The notes beneath the pieces are model-generated. The model was not told the DNA's origin. It did not search any database and saw only the letters and a program-made list of their open reading frames with translations. The translations under genes were made by a program, and so were the position numbers. A stretch of 64,000 nt of DNA. Origin: Anaerolentibacter hominis (GTDB lineage: Bacteria > Bacillota > Clostridia > Lachnospirales > Lachnospiraceae). Positions 27,570 through 36,929 of the stretch are shown here, one piece after another. The DNA is taken from contig NZ_JAWDIX010000001.1 in NCBI RefSeq assembly GCF_032380675.1, positions 1,240,001-1,304,000 of the forward strand, given 5' to 3'. Positions within the stretch are counted from its first letter, which is position 1, and the number at the start of each line of letters is the position of its first letter.

Positions 27570-28337
27570 ATGAATGAAAATTTGCAGTTTCATATCCAGT
27601 GTAAGAAAGGAGATGTGGGGCGCTACTGTATTCTGCCCGGTGATCCGGGACGGTGCGAGTTTATCGCTTCGTATTTTGACAATCCGGTGAAGGTCAGTCA
27701 AAACAGGGAATTTGTCACTTATACAGGTACGCTGTGCGGTGAAAAGGTATCGGTCACCTCCACCGGAATCGGAGGGCCTTCCGCCTCCATTGCGATGGAA
27801 GAACTTCACGCGATCGGAGCGGATACATTTGTCCGTGTGGGCACATGCGGCGGTATTCATCTGGATGTGAAAAGCGACGATGTAGTAATTGCTACCGGTG
27901 CCGTTCGTATGGAGGGGACTTCCAGGGAATATGCTCCAATTGAGTATCCTGCCGTGGCCGATTTTGACGTGATGGGGGCCCTGGTGCAGGGAGCGAAAAA
28001 TCTGGGCAAACCCTGGCACGCGGGCGTAGTGCAGTGTAAGGACTCTTTTTATGGACAGCATTCGCCGGACCGTATGCCGGTATCCTATGAACTGCAGAAT
28101 AAATGGGAGGCGTGGAAAAGGCTGGGTGTTCTCGCCAGCGAGATGGAGTCGGCAGCTCTCTATGTAGTGGCAGCTTCACTGGGGGTGCGGTGCGGTTCCT
28201 GTTTTCATGTGATATGGAATCAGGAGCGAAAGCTGAAAGGAATTATGGACCCGGATTCCCATGATGTGACAGCGGCAGTGGAGGTTGGGATCGAGGCCTT
28301 GCGGATTTTAATCGAAGAGGACCGAAAGAAGAAATAG
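27570..28337 (+). CDS. udp: Uridine phosphorylase family nucleoside phosphorylase
   Basis: 255 residues of the PNP_UDP_1 fold: ILPGDPGRCEFIASYFD (~22), the VTSTGIGGPSASIAMEEL phosphate/ribose loop, VGTCGGIHLDV (~90) and LASEMESAALYVVAA (~190). It splits uridine (or related nucleosides) into base and ribose-1-phosphate. The ATG after AGGAAGGAG is preferred over a GTG nine bases earlier that lies inside that site. Uridine specificity is by family resemblance. Confidence 0.9.
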   Translation: MNENLQFHIQCKKGDVGRYCILPGDPGRCEFIASYFDNPVKVSQNREFVTYTGTLCGEKVSVTSTGIGGPSASIAMEELHAIGADTFVRVGTCGGIHLDVKSDDVVIATGAVRMEGTSREYAPIEYPAVADFDVMGALVQGAKNLGKPWHAGVVQCKDSFYGQHSPDRMPVSYELQNKWEAWKRLGVLASEMESAALYVVAASLGVRCGSCFHVIWNQERKLKGIMDPDSHDVTAAVEVGIEALRILIEEDRKKK

Positions 28338-28357
28338 AAAAGATGGATTTTAATCGA

Positions 28358-28402
28358 AAAAAAGGCCCCGGACAGAGTGAAAATTCTGTCCGGGGTCTTT
28401 TT
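28358..28402 (+). terminator. Terminator after udp
   Basis: Long GC-rich stem AAAGGCCCCGGACAGA/TCTGTCCGGGGTCTTT with T5. Confidence 0.92.
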
Positions 28403-29129
28403 GCAGCGGCGCATTTGTTTGTTCAAATATGAACAAAATATGACGAAAATACAGCGGTTTACATGAAAGGGGTGGGGCTTAACCGGATAAATTCAGCAAA
28501 AAGCACAAATATATATGCCAAAAAAGTCCACATGATTTCAGATAACTTAAATAATGACAGAATAAAATCTATTTTATCGGTTATAATCAGGAATATTACC
28601 GAAATATTATTCGGAAGCAAAATTAAGAATTATTTCTATTGATAAATTATATTAATTCGAGTAGAATGGCTCGTGGTGATATAAATGTAAGATCTGTGGG
28701 AGAGATTTATACCTGGAAAATAGCGGTAATTCTTAAGAATTTATAAATATCGAACAGGTGATAAATTAGTCGAAAACCGGGAAGAATGAATGAAAAAAGC
28801 GGTTATAAGAGACTTGACCCAAGAAAATCTTATGGTTGTTTCATTTTTCATTAATAAATTCTTCATAATTTGGTCATAAAAAGAACACAGGAAAGAGCTT
28901 ATACTGTGTGTGATTTGAATGGGAAGCCAGACTATCCGGCTTTGTCTAATTCAGACAGAACGAATATGGCGGGTTGACCAGCGGTTTGGACGGTGCTGTG
29001 TACATAGGTATTTTTCTATATCAGTAAAGAAAAATAGTGCATGGAGTTTGCTGCCGGACAGAAATGCTGCCCCACGAACTCTTTTTAGAAAGAGGGGTTG
29101 GATGGCACAAACAGGAGGAGATATGTAAC
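28403..29129. other. AT-rich intergenic leader region
   Basis: 727 bp with no credible gene. The left ~480 bp are clearly more AT-rich than the surroundings. They contain a perfect dyad TTTGTTCA-4-TGAACAAA (28418-28437) and a palindrome AATTCTTAAGAATT. The right ~220 bp could be a structured 5' leader of the glycosyltransferase. I found no match to a riboswitch class I know. Confidence 0.5.
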
Positions 29130-30401
29130 ATGCTTGCATTTGTCAGAAACTTTAATTTTCTTATCTTAGTGCTGTTTTTTTTGTGCTATTCCTATCAGAT
29201 TGTTTACATTTTTATTTGTTTTCTGAAAAAAGATAAGAAAGAAAATGAACCAGCTAAGGAACAGCATAAGTTTGCAGTGCTGATATCAGCCAGAAATGAG
29301 AGCGCGGTGATTGGAGAACTGCTGGACAGCATTAATCAGCAGACCTACCCGAAAGAACTGCTGGATGTCTATGTTGTGGCGGATAACTGTACGGATAATA
29401 CGGCGCAGATCGCCAGAGATCACGGCGCAAAAGTATTTGAACGGTTTAATAAAGTCAATGTGGGAAAGGGATATGCCTTAGATTATGCCTTTGCCAAAAT
29501 TGATGAAAAGGTGGGTGTCAGAAATTACGAGGGTTATCTGGTCTTCGATGCAGATAATGTGCTGGACCCCCACTATGTAGAAGAAATGAATAGGACGTTT
29601 GACAGGGGCTACCGTGTCATTACCAGCTATCGGAATTCCAAGAATTATGATTCTAACTGGATTTCAGCGGGTTATGCCCTGTGGTTTTTAAGAGAATCCA
29701 CTTACTTAAACGGAGCGAGAATGCTCTGTCATTCCAGCTGTGCGATATCAGGAACCGGATTCCTTGTCTCCAGTGAGATTATTGAGAAGAATCACGGATG
29801 GAAACATCATCTGCTGACGGAAGATATTGAGTTTTCCATCGACAATGTAATTCAGGGCGAGGTGATCGGCTACTGTAAGAATGCAGTGGTGTATGATGAA
29901 CAGCCCACCAGATTCGGCGCTTCCTGGAAACAGAGAATGCGCTGGGCAAAGGGCTTTTACCAGGTGCTCCAGCACTACGGCAGGAACCTTCTGGCCAAAT
30001 GTGTGAAAGGCAGAAGCTTCCAGTGCTTTGACATGATGATGACGATTGCACCGGCTACGCTGCTTACGCTGGGAAGCCTGGCTGTAAACCTTTTTGTATT
30101 CCTCTATGGCCTTGCGAACGGCCGGCCATTTCTGGCGGAAGTGGCGCTGGCGGAGATTGGGGCGACTTTTATGGGTATCTATCTGTCCCTGTTCATGTTC
30201 GGCGCGATTACGACGGCCACGGAGTGGAAGAGAATCTACTGTTCGCCGGTTAAAAAGCTGGCCTATATGTTTACGTTCCCGATCTTTATTTTTACCTATG
30301 TACCGATCGCGATCGCGGCGCTCTTCAAACCGGTACAGTGGGAACCAGTTCATCATTCCATCAGCAAGAATGTGAACGAGATACAGCAGAGGGCATCCTG
30401 A
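29130..30401 (+). CDS. Membrane family 2 glycosyltransferase
   Basis: 423 residues. TM1 near the N-terminus (FLILVLFFLCYSYQIVYIFI) precedes a GT-2 catalytic domain: VLISARNESAVIGELLDSI (~48), VVADNCTDNT, LVFDADNVLDP (DxD, ~135), an LLTEDIEFS motif (~225) and QRMRWAKGFYQ (QxxRW, ~262). Several TMs follow. The layout is that of processive beta-glycan synthases (PgaC/BcsA-like). Start after AGGAGGAG; longer frames reach into the leader. It stands alone with no export or modification genes, so the polymer is unknown. Confidence 0.88.
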   Translation: MLAFVRNFNFLILVLFFLCYSYQIVYIFICFLKKDKKENEPAKEQHKFAVLISARNESAVIGELLDSINQQTYPKELLDVYVVADNCTDNTAQIARDHGAKVFERFNKVNVGKGYALDYAFAKIDEKVGVRNYEGYLVFDADNVLDPHYVEEMNRTFDRGYRVITSYRNSKNYDSNWISAGYALWFLRESTYLNGARMLCHSSCAISGTGFLVSSEIIEKNHGWKHHLLTEDIEFSIDNVIQGEVIGYCKNAVVYDEQPTRFGASWKQRMRWAKGFYQVLQHYGRNLLAKCVKGRSFQCFDMMMTIAPATLLTLGSLAVNLFVFLYGLANGRPFLAEVALAEIGATFMGIYLSLFMFGAITTATEWKRIYCSPVKKLAYMFTFPIFIFTYVPIAIAALFKPVQWEPVHHSISKNVNEIQQRAS

Positions 30402-30435
30402 CGGATTGAGGCTGAAAAGAATAATAGGAAAATTA

Positions 30436-30476
30436 AAACTCCGGCAGACTGGAAATGGCAGTCTGCCGGAGTTTGT
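30436..30476. terminator. Bidirectional terminator, glycosyltransferase/GNAT
   Basis: AAACTCCGGCAGACT and its complement AGTCTGCCGGAGTTT, between convergent genes. Confidence 0.9.
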
Positions 30477-30496
30477 TCTATAGGAAGCTTTGCCTG

Positions 30497-30982
30497 TTAC
30501 AGAGTATGGTAGAAAAGGATAATATCCTCATAAGTTCCATCCTTTAAAAGGAAACCTCCCGGAACTGTACCAAGCTCAATGAACCCCAGTTTTTTATAAA
30601 GGTGGATCGCCCCCGCATTGGATTTCACCACAGCGTTAAACTGAAGTACGTGAAAGCCCAGCTCGGCGGCCTTTTCCAGTGATCCGCACACCAGAGCCTC
30701 ACCGATATGCTGGCCTCTCAGATCGGAGCGCACTGCATAGCTGGCATTTGCCAGATGGCCGCAGCGTCCTATATTGTTGGGATGAAGAATGTATAGTCCG
30801 GCGATTGCGCCGTCCATTTCAGCTACCGCGGTAAATGTCTGGCTGCCGAAAAAAGATGGGGCAGTTTCCTCTGTCAGGAAATCAAGCTGCGGAAAAGCAA
30901 CGCCATCCTCCACCACTTTATTCCAGATGGGAATCATCTGGGGCAGATCCTGTACCGTAAATTCTCTGATATGTAATTCCAT
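30497..30982 (-). CDS. GNAT family N-acetyltransferase
   Basis: 161 residues of GNAT fold. The acetyl-CoA loop RSDLRGQHIGEAL (~88-100) fits Q/RxxGxG/A, and LYKKLGFIELG is in the C-terminal part. The substrate cannot be inferred. It is convergent with the glycosyltransferase and lies downstream of the tRNA-Ser and holA on the same strand. Confidence 0.9.
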   Translation of the reverse strand: MELHIREFTVQDLPQMIPIWNKVVEDGVAFPQLDFLTEETAPSFFGSQTFTAVAEMDGAIAGLYILHPNNIGRCGHLANASYAVRSDLRGQHIGEALVCGSLEKAAELGFHVLQFNAVVKSNAGAIHLYKKLGFIELGTVPGGFLLKDGTYEDIILFYHTL

Positions 30983-31032
30983 TTTTATACCAATTCCTTT
31001 CCCTGTGTATGTTCAAAACAATAACTCTCCGG

Positions 31033-31063
31033 AAAAAAAGCTGCCGATAGTCCGACAGCTTTC
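31033..31063 (-). terminator. Terminator after tRNA-Ser
   Basis: On the minus strand AAAGCTGTCG-6-CGGCAGCTTT followed by a T run, immediately 3' of the tRNA. Confidence 0.85.
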
Positions 31064-31073
31064 TGTGTGAAAC

Positions 31074-31160
31074 GGAGACGGAGGGATTCGAACCCTCGTG
31101 CCCGGTAAAGGACAAAACGATTTCGAGTCGTTCTCGTTATGGCCGCTTCGATACGTCTCC
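31074..31160 (-). tRNA. tRNA-Ser (CGA)
   Basis: An 87-nt class II tRNA. The 7-bp acceptor stem is GGAGACG/CGTCTCC, the anticodon stem AACGA/TCGTT has loop CTCGAAA giving anticodon CGA, a long variable arm follows, and the T arm is GAGGG-TTCGAAT-CCCTC. CCA is not encoded. It starts only 10 bp after the holA stop, so it may be cotranscribed with holA and processed. Confidence 0.96.
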
Positions 31161-31170
31161 ATAATTTATT

Positions 31171-32151
31171 TCAAGACGGATTGCTGAACTCGATCAGCAG
31201 CAGTTCTACGCCGATAACATCCTGCAAACGTCCTGTTTTTATATATTCTTCTGTCTCAAGACAGCGGGTAACGGACGCTGTCAGCTGACTGTGTGTAAAT
31301 TTACTGCTCCCGGCAATATACTTATTTACCACGAAGGGAGGAACCCCAACGGCGGGAGCAATTTCTTTCGGACTTTTATGTTCTTTCTGAAATCCCTTCA
31401 CCTGCATTAAGATATTGTAATGCCTGGTCAGCAGATAAAGAATCGAAAGCGGACTTTCCCGCAGAAGCAGGAGATCGTGATAAAGAGCCAGTGCCTTTTC
31501 CTGCTGCCTTGCGGCAATTGCGTCCACCATTTCAAAAATCTTGCCGGAGATCTGAGGTGTACAGACCGCATCAATATCCTCATCCGTAATCACTTCCCGG
31601 TCCAGGGCATAACAGATGACCTTCTCCAGTTCGGTGCGGATTCGTTCCATATCGGTTCCGGTCTGGCTCAGAAAATAGCGGATCGTCTGTTCCGTAATCT
31701 TCTTGTGATCTCTCTTTAACAGAGTTGCCGTCCACACGACCAGTTCCCGCTCGGACATACCATTTAATTCCGCAATATAGCCCTTTTCCTTTACCGCTTT
31801 ATACAGGCGGCTGCGCTTATCAATCTCATTCTCCACAAACAGGATATAAGTGGTTTCCGGCAGGGAGGCGATTACCTCGGGCATATCGCTCTGTGCTTTG
31901 AAAAAACCGCTCTGCTCAATTAAGACCAGCCTTCTGTCCCGAAAAAATGGAAGTGTCTGGGAGATCGCCCCGACTTCCTTTACATTGATGCCCTTTCCCT
32001 CAAAATGGCTGAAATTCATACCATCGTCATCAGCAAGGATACCGGCCTTTAACTTATCTCTGTAAAAATGTTTCAGATAGGATTCACTTCCGCAAAGAAG
32101 ATAGATCTGTTTAAACTGACCGTCTTTTAAGTCCTGCTTTAACTGTTTCAT
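31171..32151 (-). CDS. holA: DNA polymerase III delta subunit
   Basis: Clamp-loader subunit that opens the beta clamp. 326 residues: an N-terminal AAA-like domain (IYLLCGSESYLKHFYRDKL, TYILFVENEIDKRSRLYKAV), a lid domain, and the C-terminal collar with FEMVDAIAARQQEKAL, LYLLTRHYNILMQVK and VVNKYIAGSSKF. The start at MKQLKQDL is chosen; a TTG four codons earlier is possible. The tRNA-Ser lies directly downstream instead of the more usual rpsT. Confidence 0.93.
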   Translation of the reverse strand: MKQLKQDLKDGQFKQIYLLCGSESYLKHFYRDKLKAGILADDDGMNFSHFEGKGINVKEVGAISQTLPFFRDRRLVLIEQSGFFKAQSDMPEVIASLPETTYILFVENEIDKRSRLYKAVKEKGYIAELNGMSERELVVWTATLLKRDHKKITEQTIRYFLSQTGTDMERIRTELEKVICYALDREVITDEDIDAVCTPQISGKIFEMVDAIAARQQEKALALYHDLLLLRESPLSILYLLTRHYNILMQVKGFQKEHKSPKEIAPAVGVPPFVVNKYIAGSSKFTHSQLTASVTRCLETEEYIKTGRLQDVIGVELLLIEFSNPS

Positions 32152-32427
32152 ACCATTGTCCAATTCTGAAAGCCGGTTTTTATGCGCTGCATATGAATCG
32201 GGATGATCTGCGGCGAAAACCTGTTTGAAAGGTACTTATATAGTGTACTAAAAAGTGCTTCAATTATCAAGCGGGAATCGGGTAAAAATTGAATTCTTTC
32301 CCCATGAGAAAGCTGGAAGTGACAGTTTTCTGATTAAATATGTTGAGATTTCATTGAGTATATCTGCTATCTGGTATTATACTAGTTAATAAACAGGAAA
32401 ATATTCCGTCGGAAAGGATGAGGAGAG

Positions 32428-33144
32428 ATGCTTGTAACTTATTTGGATCACAGCGGCTTCTGTGTGGAGCTTGAGAAACACATATTTGTATTTGACTATT
32501 ATAAAGGAAGGGTGCCGGATTTTGATAAAGAGAAACAGATCTATGTGTTTTCCAGTCATGCCCACCATGACCATTTCAACCGGACCATATTAACGTGGCA
32601 GGAGCAGTATCCGGATATACACTATGTATTTTCGGCAGATATAAAGTGCCCGAAAGCAGAAAATATTACGTTTGTTCCGGCAGATAAAGCTGTGACGATC
32701 GGGGAGTTCACGGTAGAGACATTTGCTTCTACGGACGAGGGTGTTGCTTATCTCGTTACGGCGGAGGGCAGGACCATTTATCATGCGGGAGATCTGAACT
32801 GGTGGACATGGATAGGAGAGACTAGTCTGGAGTACCAGGATATGACAAAACGTTTCCAGCACGAAATGGAGAAGCTGCGGGGAAGGCGTCTGGATCTGGC
32901 TTTTATGGTTCTGGACCCAAGGCAGGAGGAACGGTATTACTGGGGGTTTGATTATTTTATGCGTACGACAGACACGCAGATTGTTTTTCCCATGCACTTT
33001 TGGGGGGACTTTCCGGTGATCGGCAGACTGCTTGCAGACCCTCATTCCGAACCGTACCGGAAGCAGATCCAGGTGATACACCACGAAGGAGAACAATTTC
33101 TGATTCAGGACAATCCATCCGGTGAACCGGAATGTCTTATATAG
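32428..33144 (+). CDS. MBL-fold metal-dependent hydrolase
   Basis: 238 residues with the metallo-beta-lactamase metal motif HAHHDHFNR (~52), a second ligand in YHAGDLNWW (~117) and a C-terminal MHFWGDF histidine (~190). The shape resembles the UlaG/YtkL-type small MBL hydrolases. Substrate unknown. Start after GGAAAGGATGAGGAG. The PAS protein follows 16 bp later, probably in the same transcript. Confidence 0.88.
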   Translation: MLVTYLDHSGFCVELEKHIFVFDYYKGRVPDFDKEKQIYVFSSHAHHDHFNRTILTWQEQYPDIHYVFSADIKCPKAENITFVPADKAVTIGEFTVETFASTDEGVAYLVTAEGRTIYHAGDLNWWTWIGETSLEYQDMTKRFQHEMEKLRGRRLDLAFMVLDPRQEERYYWGFDYFMRTTDTQIVFPMHFWGDFPVIGRLLADPHSEPYRKQIQVIHHEGEQFLIQDNPSGEPECLI

Positions 33145-33160
33145 AAGGAGGCAGGCTGAT

Positions 33161-33940
33161 ATGAAAGAACCAGAACACAGATCCGATGCAAAAGAGGTGC
33201 AGGATTCGCCTGGGAAAGAGTGGAAGATCAATCTGAGCAGACAGCAGGTAGAAGATGTGGTTACGGAACGGCTGGGGAAGAACCTGTTGGTGGGAATTAC
33301 CGGAGTATATGACGTACAGGATTATCCGTTCTTCTATATCAACGATGCCTTTCTCGGGTATCTGGGATACACCAGTTTGGAATTTATTTACGCTACCAGA
33401 TGTGCGGCCGCGAACAGCGTAGTACCGGAAGACCGGGAGAGGCTCCGGGATGAGGTGCTGGCGGCTCTGAGCCGGAATAACGCTTATACGGCAGAGTACC
33501 GGATGCTGAAGCAGGACGGAAGCTATATCTGGGTGAGAAGCAGCGGACAGCGGCTGATTGCAGAGGAAAATCCTCCTATCATTGTCAGCACCTGTGTGGA
33601 TATCACAGAGCTGGTGAATCTTCGTGCCGCCATGAAGCGGCGCATGGAAAACATGCACCGATTTCTGGAGCAGCTGTCAAACCCGGTATGTGCCGTCTCA
33701 AAGAAAACGTTACAGATTGTATCTGCCAATACTGCCTGCTGCCGAAGTTTTGGCTGGAGCGATTCGGATTTTCCTATTTCTGTTCAGGGATTGCCGGATG
33801 AATGGAAAGCGGAAGGGGCAGGCGCAACGGAGACGCCGGTCTTATGTTCTGTTCAGCAGCGACCGGTAAGATTAACCTGCTATCCGGAGCTGGGACACCC
33901 GGATGAATCTATTTGTCTGATCGAAAAGGCCTGTAATTGA
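33161..33940 (+). CDS. PAS-domain protein without output domain
   Basis: 259 residues. A PAS_3/PAC unit (~45-150) shows INDAFLGYLGYTS, EYRMLKQDGSYIWVRSSGQRL and STCVDITELV, followed by a weaker second PAS-like stretch (LSNPVCAVSKKTLQIVSANTAC). No HK, GGDEF, EAL or HTH domain is visible, so it probably works through a partner protein. Start chosen at the ATG after GGAGG. The stop lies inside the terminator hairpin. Confidence 0.82.
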   Translation: MKEPEHRSDAKEVQDSPGKEWKINLSRQQVEDVVTERLGKNLLVGITGVYDVQDYPFFYINDAFLGYLGYTSLEFIYATRCAAANSVVPEDRERLRDEVLAALSRNNAYTAEYRMLKQDGSYIWVRSSGQRLIAEENPPIIVSTCVDITELVNLRAAMKRRMENMHRFLEQLSNPVCAVSKKTLQIVSANTACCRSFGWSDSDFPISVQGLPDEWKAEGAGATETPVLCSVQQRPVRLTCYPELGHPDESICLIEKACN

Positions 33941-33960
33941 AAATTGTTACAGGCTTTTTC
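33924..33960 (+). terminator. Terminator overlapping the PAS gene stop
   Basis: AAGGCCTGTAA and TTACAGGCTT with a T5 tail; the 5' arm includes the PAS gene stop codon. Confidence 0.85.
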
Positions 33961-33969
33961 AATTTCTGC

Positions 33970-34032
33970 TTGACAAAACTAACTGTAATTAATATAATAA
34001 CAGTATAAAGTGTAATTGGTAAAGTTACAGTT
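33970..34032 (+). promoter_or_regulatory. Consensus promoter with inverted repeats
   Basis: TTGACA (33970-33975), 17 bp, TATAAT (33993-33998) is a perfect sigma-A promoter. Dyads overlap it: AACTGTAA (33981-33988) faces TTACAGTT (34025-34032), and TGTAA-9-TTACA spans 34011-34029. This looks like a repressor-controlled promoter for the oxidoreductase-CcdA pair. Confidence 0.7.
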
Positions 34033-34072
34033 GTTGGAAAGAACTGAAAAAACGAGGAATGAGGTCAGCAGA

Positions 34073-35433
34073 ATGAGAGAATATGACGCGATTGTTATTG
34101 GATTTGGAAAAGGCGGAAAACATTAGCCGGTGCATTGGCCGGTGCAGGGAAAAAAGTAGCCGTTGTAGAACAATCTGCCGGTATGTACGGAGGTACCTGC
34201 ATTAATGTGGGGTGTATCCCTTCAAAATCGCTTATCAAGAGTGCGGAGCTTTCCGAAGTACAAAAAGGGGGCTTTGAAGAAAAGGCGGCCAGATACCGGG
34301 CGGCTGTCCGAAAGAAAAATCAGCTGACCGGTATGCTGAGACAGAAAAATTTTCATAAACTCAATGATAATGCTGCTATAGATGTGATAAATGGGAAAGC
34401 TGAATTTGCAGACAATCACAGAATAAGGATAATAAAAACGGATGAAGAGGAAATTATTACTGGAGAGCAGATTTTTATTAACACGGGCTCCAGACCCTTT
34501 TTTCCTCCGATACCGGGACTGAAGGAGAGCAGCTTCTGTTATACCAGTGAAACGTTGATGGACCTGGAAATCCTGCCGGAGCATCTGATCATTATTGGGG
34601 GAGGCTATATTGGCATGGAATTTGCATCGATGTATGCTAATTTTGGCTCTCAGGTTACGGTGATTCAGGATGGAGATGTTTTTCTTCCAAGGGAGGATGA
34701 GGAGATTGCGGCGGCCGTACTGGAAAGCTTAAGGGAAAGGAACATAAGAGTCATCCTTTCCGGTAAGACGGAAGAAATAAAGGACGATAAGACGAACGCG
34801 GTTGTTGCCGTGAATACTGAAAATGGAAGAGAGATGCTCAAAGCAGATGCAATTCTGATAGCCGCGGGCAGAAGACCAAATACATCGGAATTGAATCTGG
34901 AAGCTGCCGGAGTCGAACTGGATGAAAGAAATGCCGTAAAGACGGATGCTCGGAAAAGAACATCTGTACCGAATATCTGGGCGATGGGAGATGTAACAGG
35001 CGGCCTCCAGTTTACCTACATTTCTCTGGATGATTTTAGAATCGTGAAATCACAGATTCTGGGTGATAAAAGCAGAACCGGAGAAAACCGGGGGACGGTA
35101 CCATACAGTGTCTTTTTAGATCCGCCCTTCTCACGTGCAGGCCTGACCGAGCGGGAAGCCCTGGAACAGGGATACTCCATTCTGGTGAAGAGGCTGCCGG
35201 CAGCAGCTATACCGAAAGCCCAGGTTCTTAGCAAGCCACGGGGATTACTGAAGGTGATTCTGGATGAGAAGACGGGCTATATTCTTGGGGCACATCTCTT
35301 TTGTGCACAATCCCATGAAATAATTAATTTGATTAAACTGGCGATAGATGCTAAAATTCCTTATACTGTGCTTCGTGACGGGATTTATACCCATCCCACG
35401 ATGGCCGAGGCGTTTAATGACTTATTTGCATAA
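34073..35433 (+). pseudogene. Flavin disulfide oxidoreductase, frameshifted
   Basis: Class I pyridine nucleotide-disulfide oxidoreductase (mercuric reductase/lipoamide dehydrogenase type): CxxxxC active site in GGTCINVGCIPSK, NAD fold IIGGGYIGMEFASMYANFG, FAD motif NIWAMGDVTGG and a C-terminal dimerisation domain. Translation from the ATG at 34073 (MREYDAIVIGFGKGGK) hits TAG at 34124. One extra A in the four-A run at 34117-34120 would restore GGKTLAGALAGAG and the full ~454-residue protein. Everything after is intact, so it is a recent mutation, a phase-variable tract or a sequencing error. CcdA-thioredoxin follows 15 bp downstream. Confidence 0.85.
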
Positions 35434-35448
35434 TAAAGGAGAATAATT

Positions 35449-36777
35449 ATGGGACTTTCACTAGGAACCAGTGTTCCGATACTAACTGTATTTTTGCAGG
35501 GAATACTGAGCTTTTTTTCACCTTGCGTATTGCCCCTTGTACCACTTTATATCGGTTATCTGGCAGGGGGGACCAGAACGGTAGACGAAGACGGGACTGT
35601 CCGGTATGAAAAGAAAAAGGTAATGCTCAATACGCTCTTTTTTGTAATAGGCGTAAGTTTTGCATTCTTTCTGCTGGGACTGGGATTTACGGCAGCCGGT
35701 CGTTTCTTCGGCGGCAACAAGGTGCTTTTTGCCCGTATCGGCGCAATCATTGTAATACTGTTCGGCCTGTATCAGCTGGGATTTTTTGGTTCAAAGGTTT
35801 TGAACAGGGAACGCCGCCTGCCTTTCCAGATGGGAAAGCTGGCGATGAATCCGCTTGTGGCTCTTGTTCTGGGCTTTACGTTCAGCTTTGCATGGACACC
35901 TTGTGTGGGGCCGGCGCTGGGCAGCGTGCTTCTTATGGCTTCTTCCGCAGGCTCATCAGCAGCAGGATTCGGACTGATTGGCGTATATACACTTGGTTTT
36001 GTCATTCCGTTTCTGGCTGTGGGACTCTTTACCGGATCTCTGCTGGATTTCTTCCGGAAACATCAAAAGGTCGTTAAGTACACGGTCAAGGCCGGCGGTG
36101 TGCTGATGATTCTCATGGGAATCATGATGTGGACCGGCTGGATGAATGGCATTACCAGCTATCTATCCAGAGCGGATCAGCCAGACAGCAGCAAGACGGC
36201 GCAGACAGGTGAGAAGACGCCGGGAGAGAATCCGGAGCAGGATGGCGAAGATCAGCCGGTTCCCGGATCGGATGAACAGGGAGAACCTTCTTCGGAGGAT
36301 AAGGAAGAAGAGGATGAGAAAATTCCGGCACCTGATTTTACTCTTACCGATCAATATGGCGAAGAACATACGCTCTCTGATTATAAAGGCAAAGTTGTAT
36401 TTTTAAACTTCTGGGCGACCTGGTGCGGGCCGTGCAGGCAGGAGATGCCGGATATCCAGGAGCTGTATGAAGAATACAGGGAAAACGGGGAAGATGTGAT
36501 TATACTGGGTGTCGCGAACCCCAAGTCTGAGGATTCTCCGAAGCAGCAGGATGTTTCACTGGATGAAGTGAAAGAATTTCTTACAGAAAATGAGTACACG
36601 TATCCGACGGTTATGGATATGACGGGAGAATTTCTTTATAAGTACAATGTAAATGCATTTCCTACCACATTTATGATTGATACGGACGGCAATGTATTCG
36701 GCTACATTACAGGAACACTGACAAAGAGTATGATGCAGGAAATTATCAAACAGACAATCGAGGGGAAAAGACCTTAG
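35449..36777 (+). CDS. CcdA-thioredoxin fusion, thiol-disulfide exporter
   Basis: 442 residues. The N-terminal CcdA/DsbD membrane domain (~1-225) has the two redox cysteines in FFSPCVLPLVPLYIGYLAGG and FAWTPCVGPALGSVLL. A low-complexity acidic linker (~245-295) leads to an extracellular TlpA-like thioredoxin domain with FWATWCGPCRQEMPDI (~330). Electrons would pass from the cytosol to outer-face thiols. It directly follows the flavin disulfide reductase, suggesting a joint redox pathway. The start follows AAAGGAG. Confidence 0.93.
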   Translation: MGLSLGTSVPILTVFLQGILSFFSPCVLPLVPLYIGYLAGGTRTVDEDGTVRYEKKKVMLNTLFFVIGVSFAFFLLGLGFTAAGRFFGGNKVLFARIGAIIVILFGLYQLGFFGSKVLNRERRLPFQMGKLAMNPLVALVLGFTFSFAWTPCVGPALGSVLLMASSAGSSAAGFGLIGVYTLGFVIPFLAVGLFTGSLLDFFRKHQKVVKYTVKAGGVLMILMGIMMWTGWMNGITSYLSRADQPDSSKTAQTGEKTPGENPEQDGEDQPVPGSDEQGEPSSEDKEEEDEKIPAPDFTLTDQYGEEHTLSDYKGKVVFLNFWATWCGPCRQEMPDIQELYEEYRENGEDVIILGVANPKSEDSPKQQDVSLDEVKEFLTENEYTYPTVMDMTGEFLYKYNVNAFPTTFMIDTDGNVFGYITGTLTKSMMQEIIKQTIEGKRP

Positions 36778-36814
36778 ACGAATATCCCGGCAAGCGGATC
36801 TGTTTGACAGGAAT

Positions 36815-36869
36815 AAAACGGCGGTATGCAGGCAGTACGATAAGTACACCTGTATGCCGCCGTTTTTTT
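36815..36869. terminator. Strong bidirectional terminator after ccdA fusion
   Basis: AAAACGGCGGTATGCAGG pairs with CCTGTATGCCGCCGTTTT, with T7 on the plus strand and a T-rich flank on the minus strand. It would also stop leftward transcription coming out of the adjacent invertible segment. Confidence 0.9.
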
Positions 36870-36883
36870 CACTTAAAAGATTA

Positions 36884-36904
36884 CATAAAATACTTCATTT
36901 TATG
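36884..36904. repeat. Inversion site L1 (left)
   Basis: Arms CATAAAA and TTTTATG around spacer TACTTCA: a 7-7-7 tyrosine-recombinase core layout. The spacer is the exact reverse complement of the right-hand site's spacer at 38365-38385. The 16 bp at 36887-36902 are a perfect inverted repeat of 38367-38382. Confidence 0.75.
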
Positions 36905-36929
36905 AAAATGATTTTTATTTTTCTATTTT

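Noticed and set aside
28900..29129. c-di-GMP riboswitch before the glycosyltransferase
   Set aside because: The conserved GEMM-I and c-di-GMP-II core sequences were not found.
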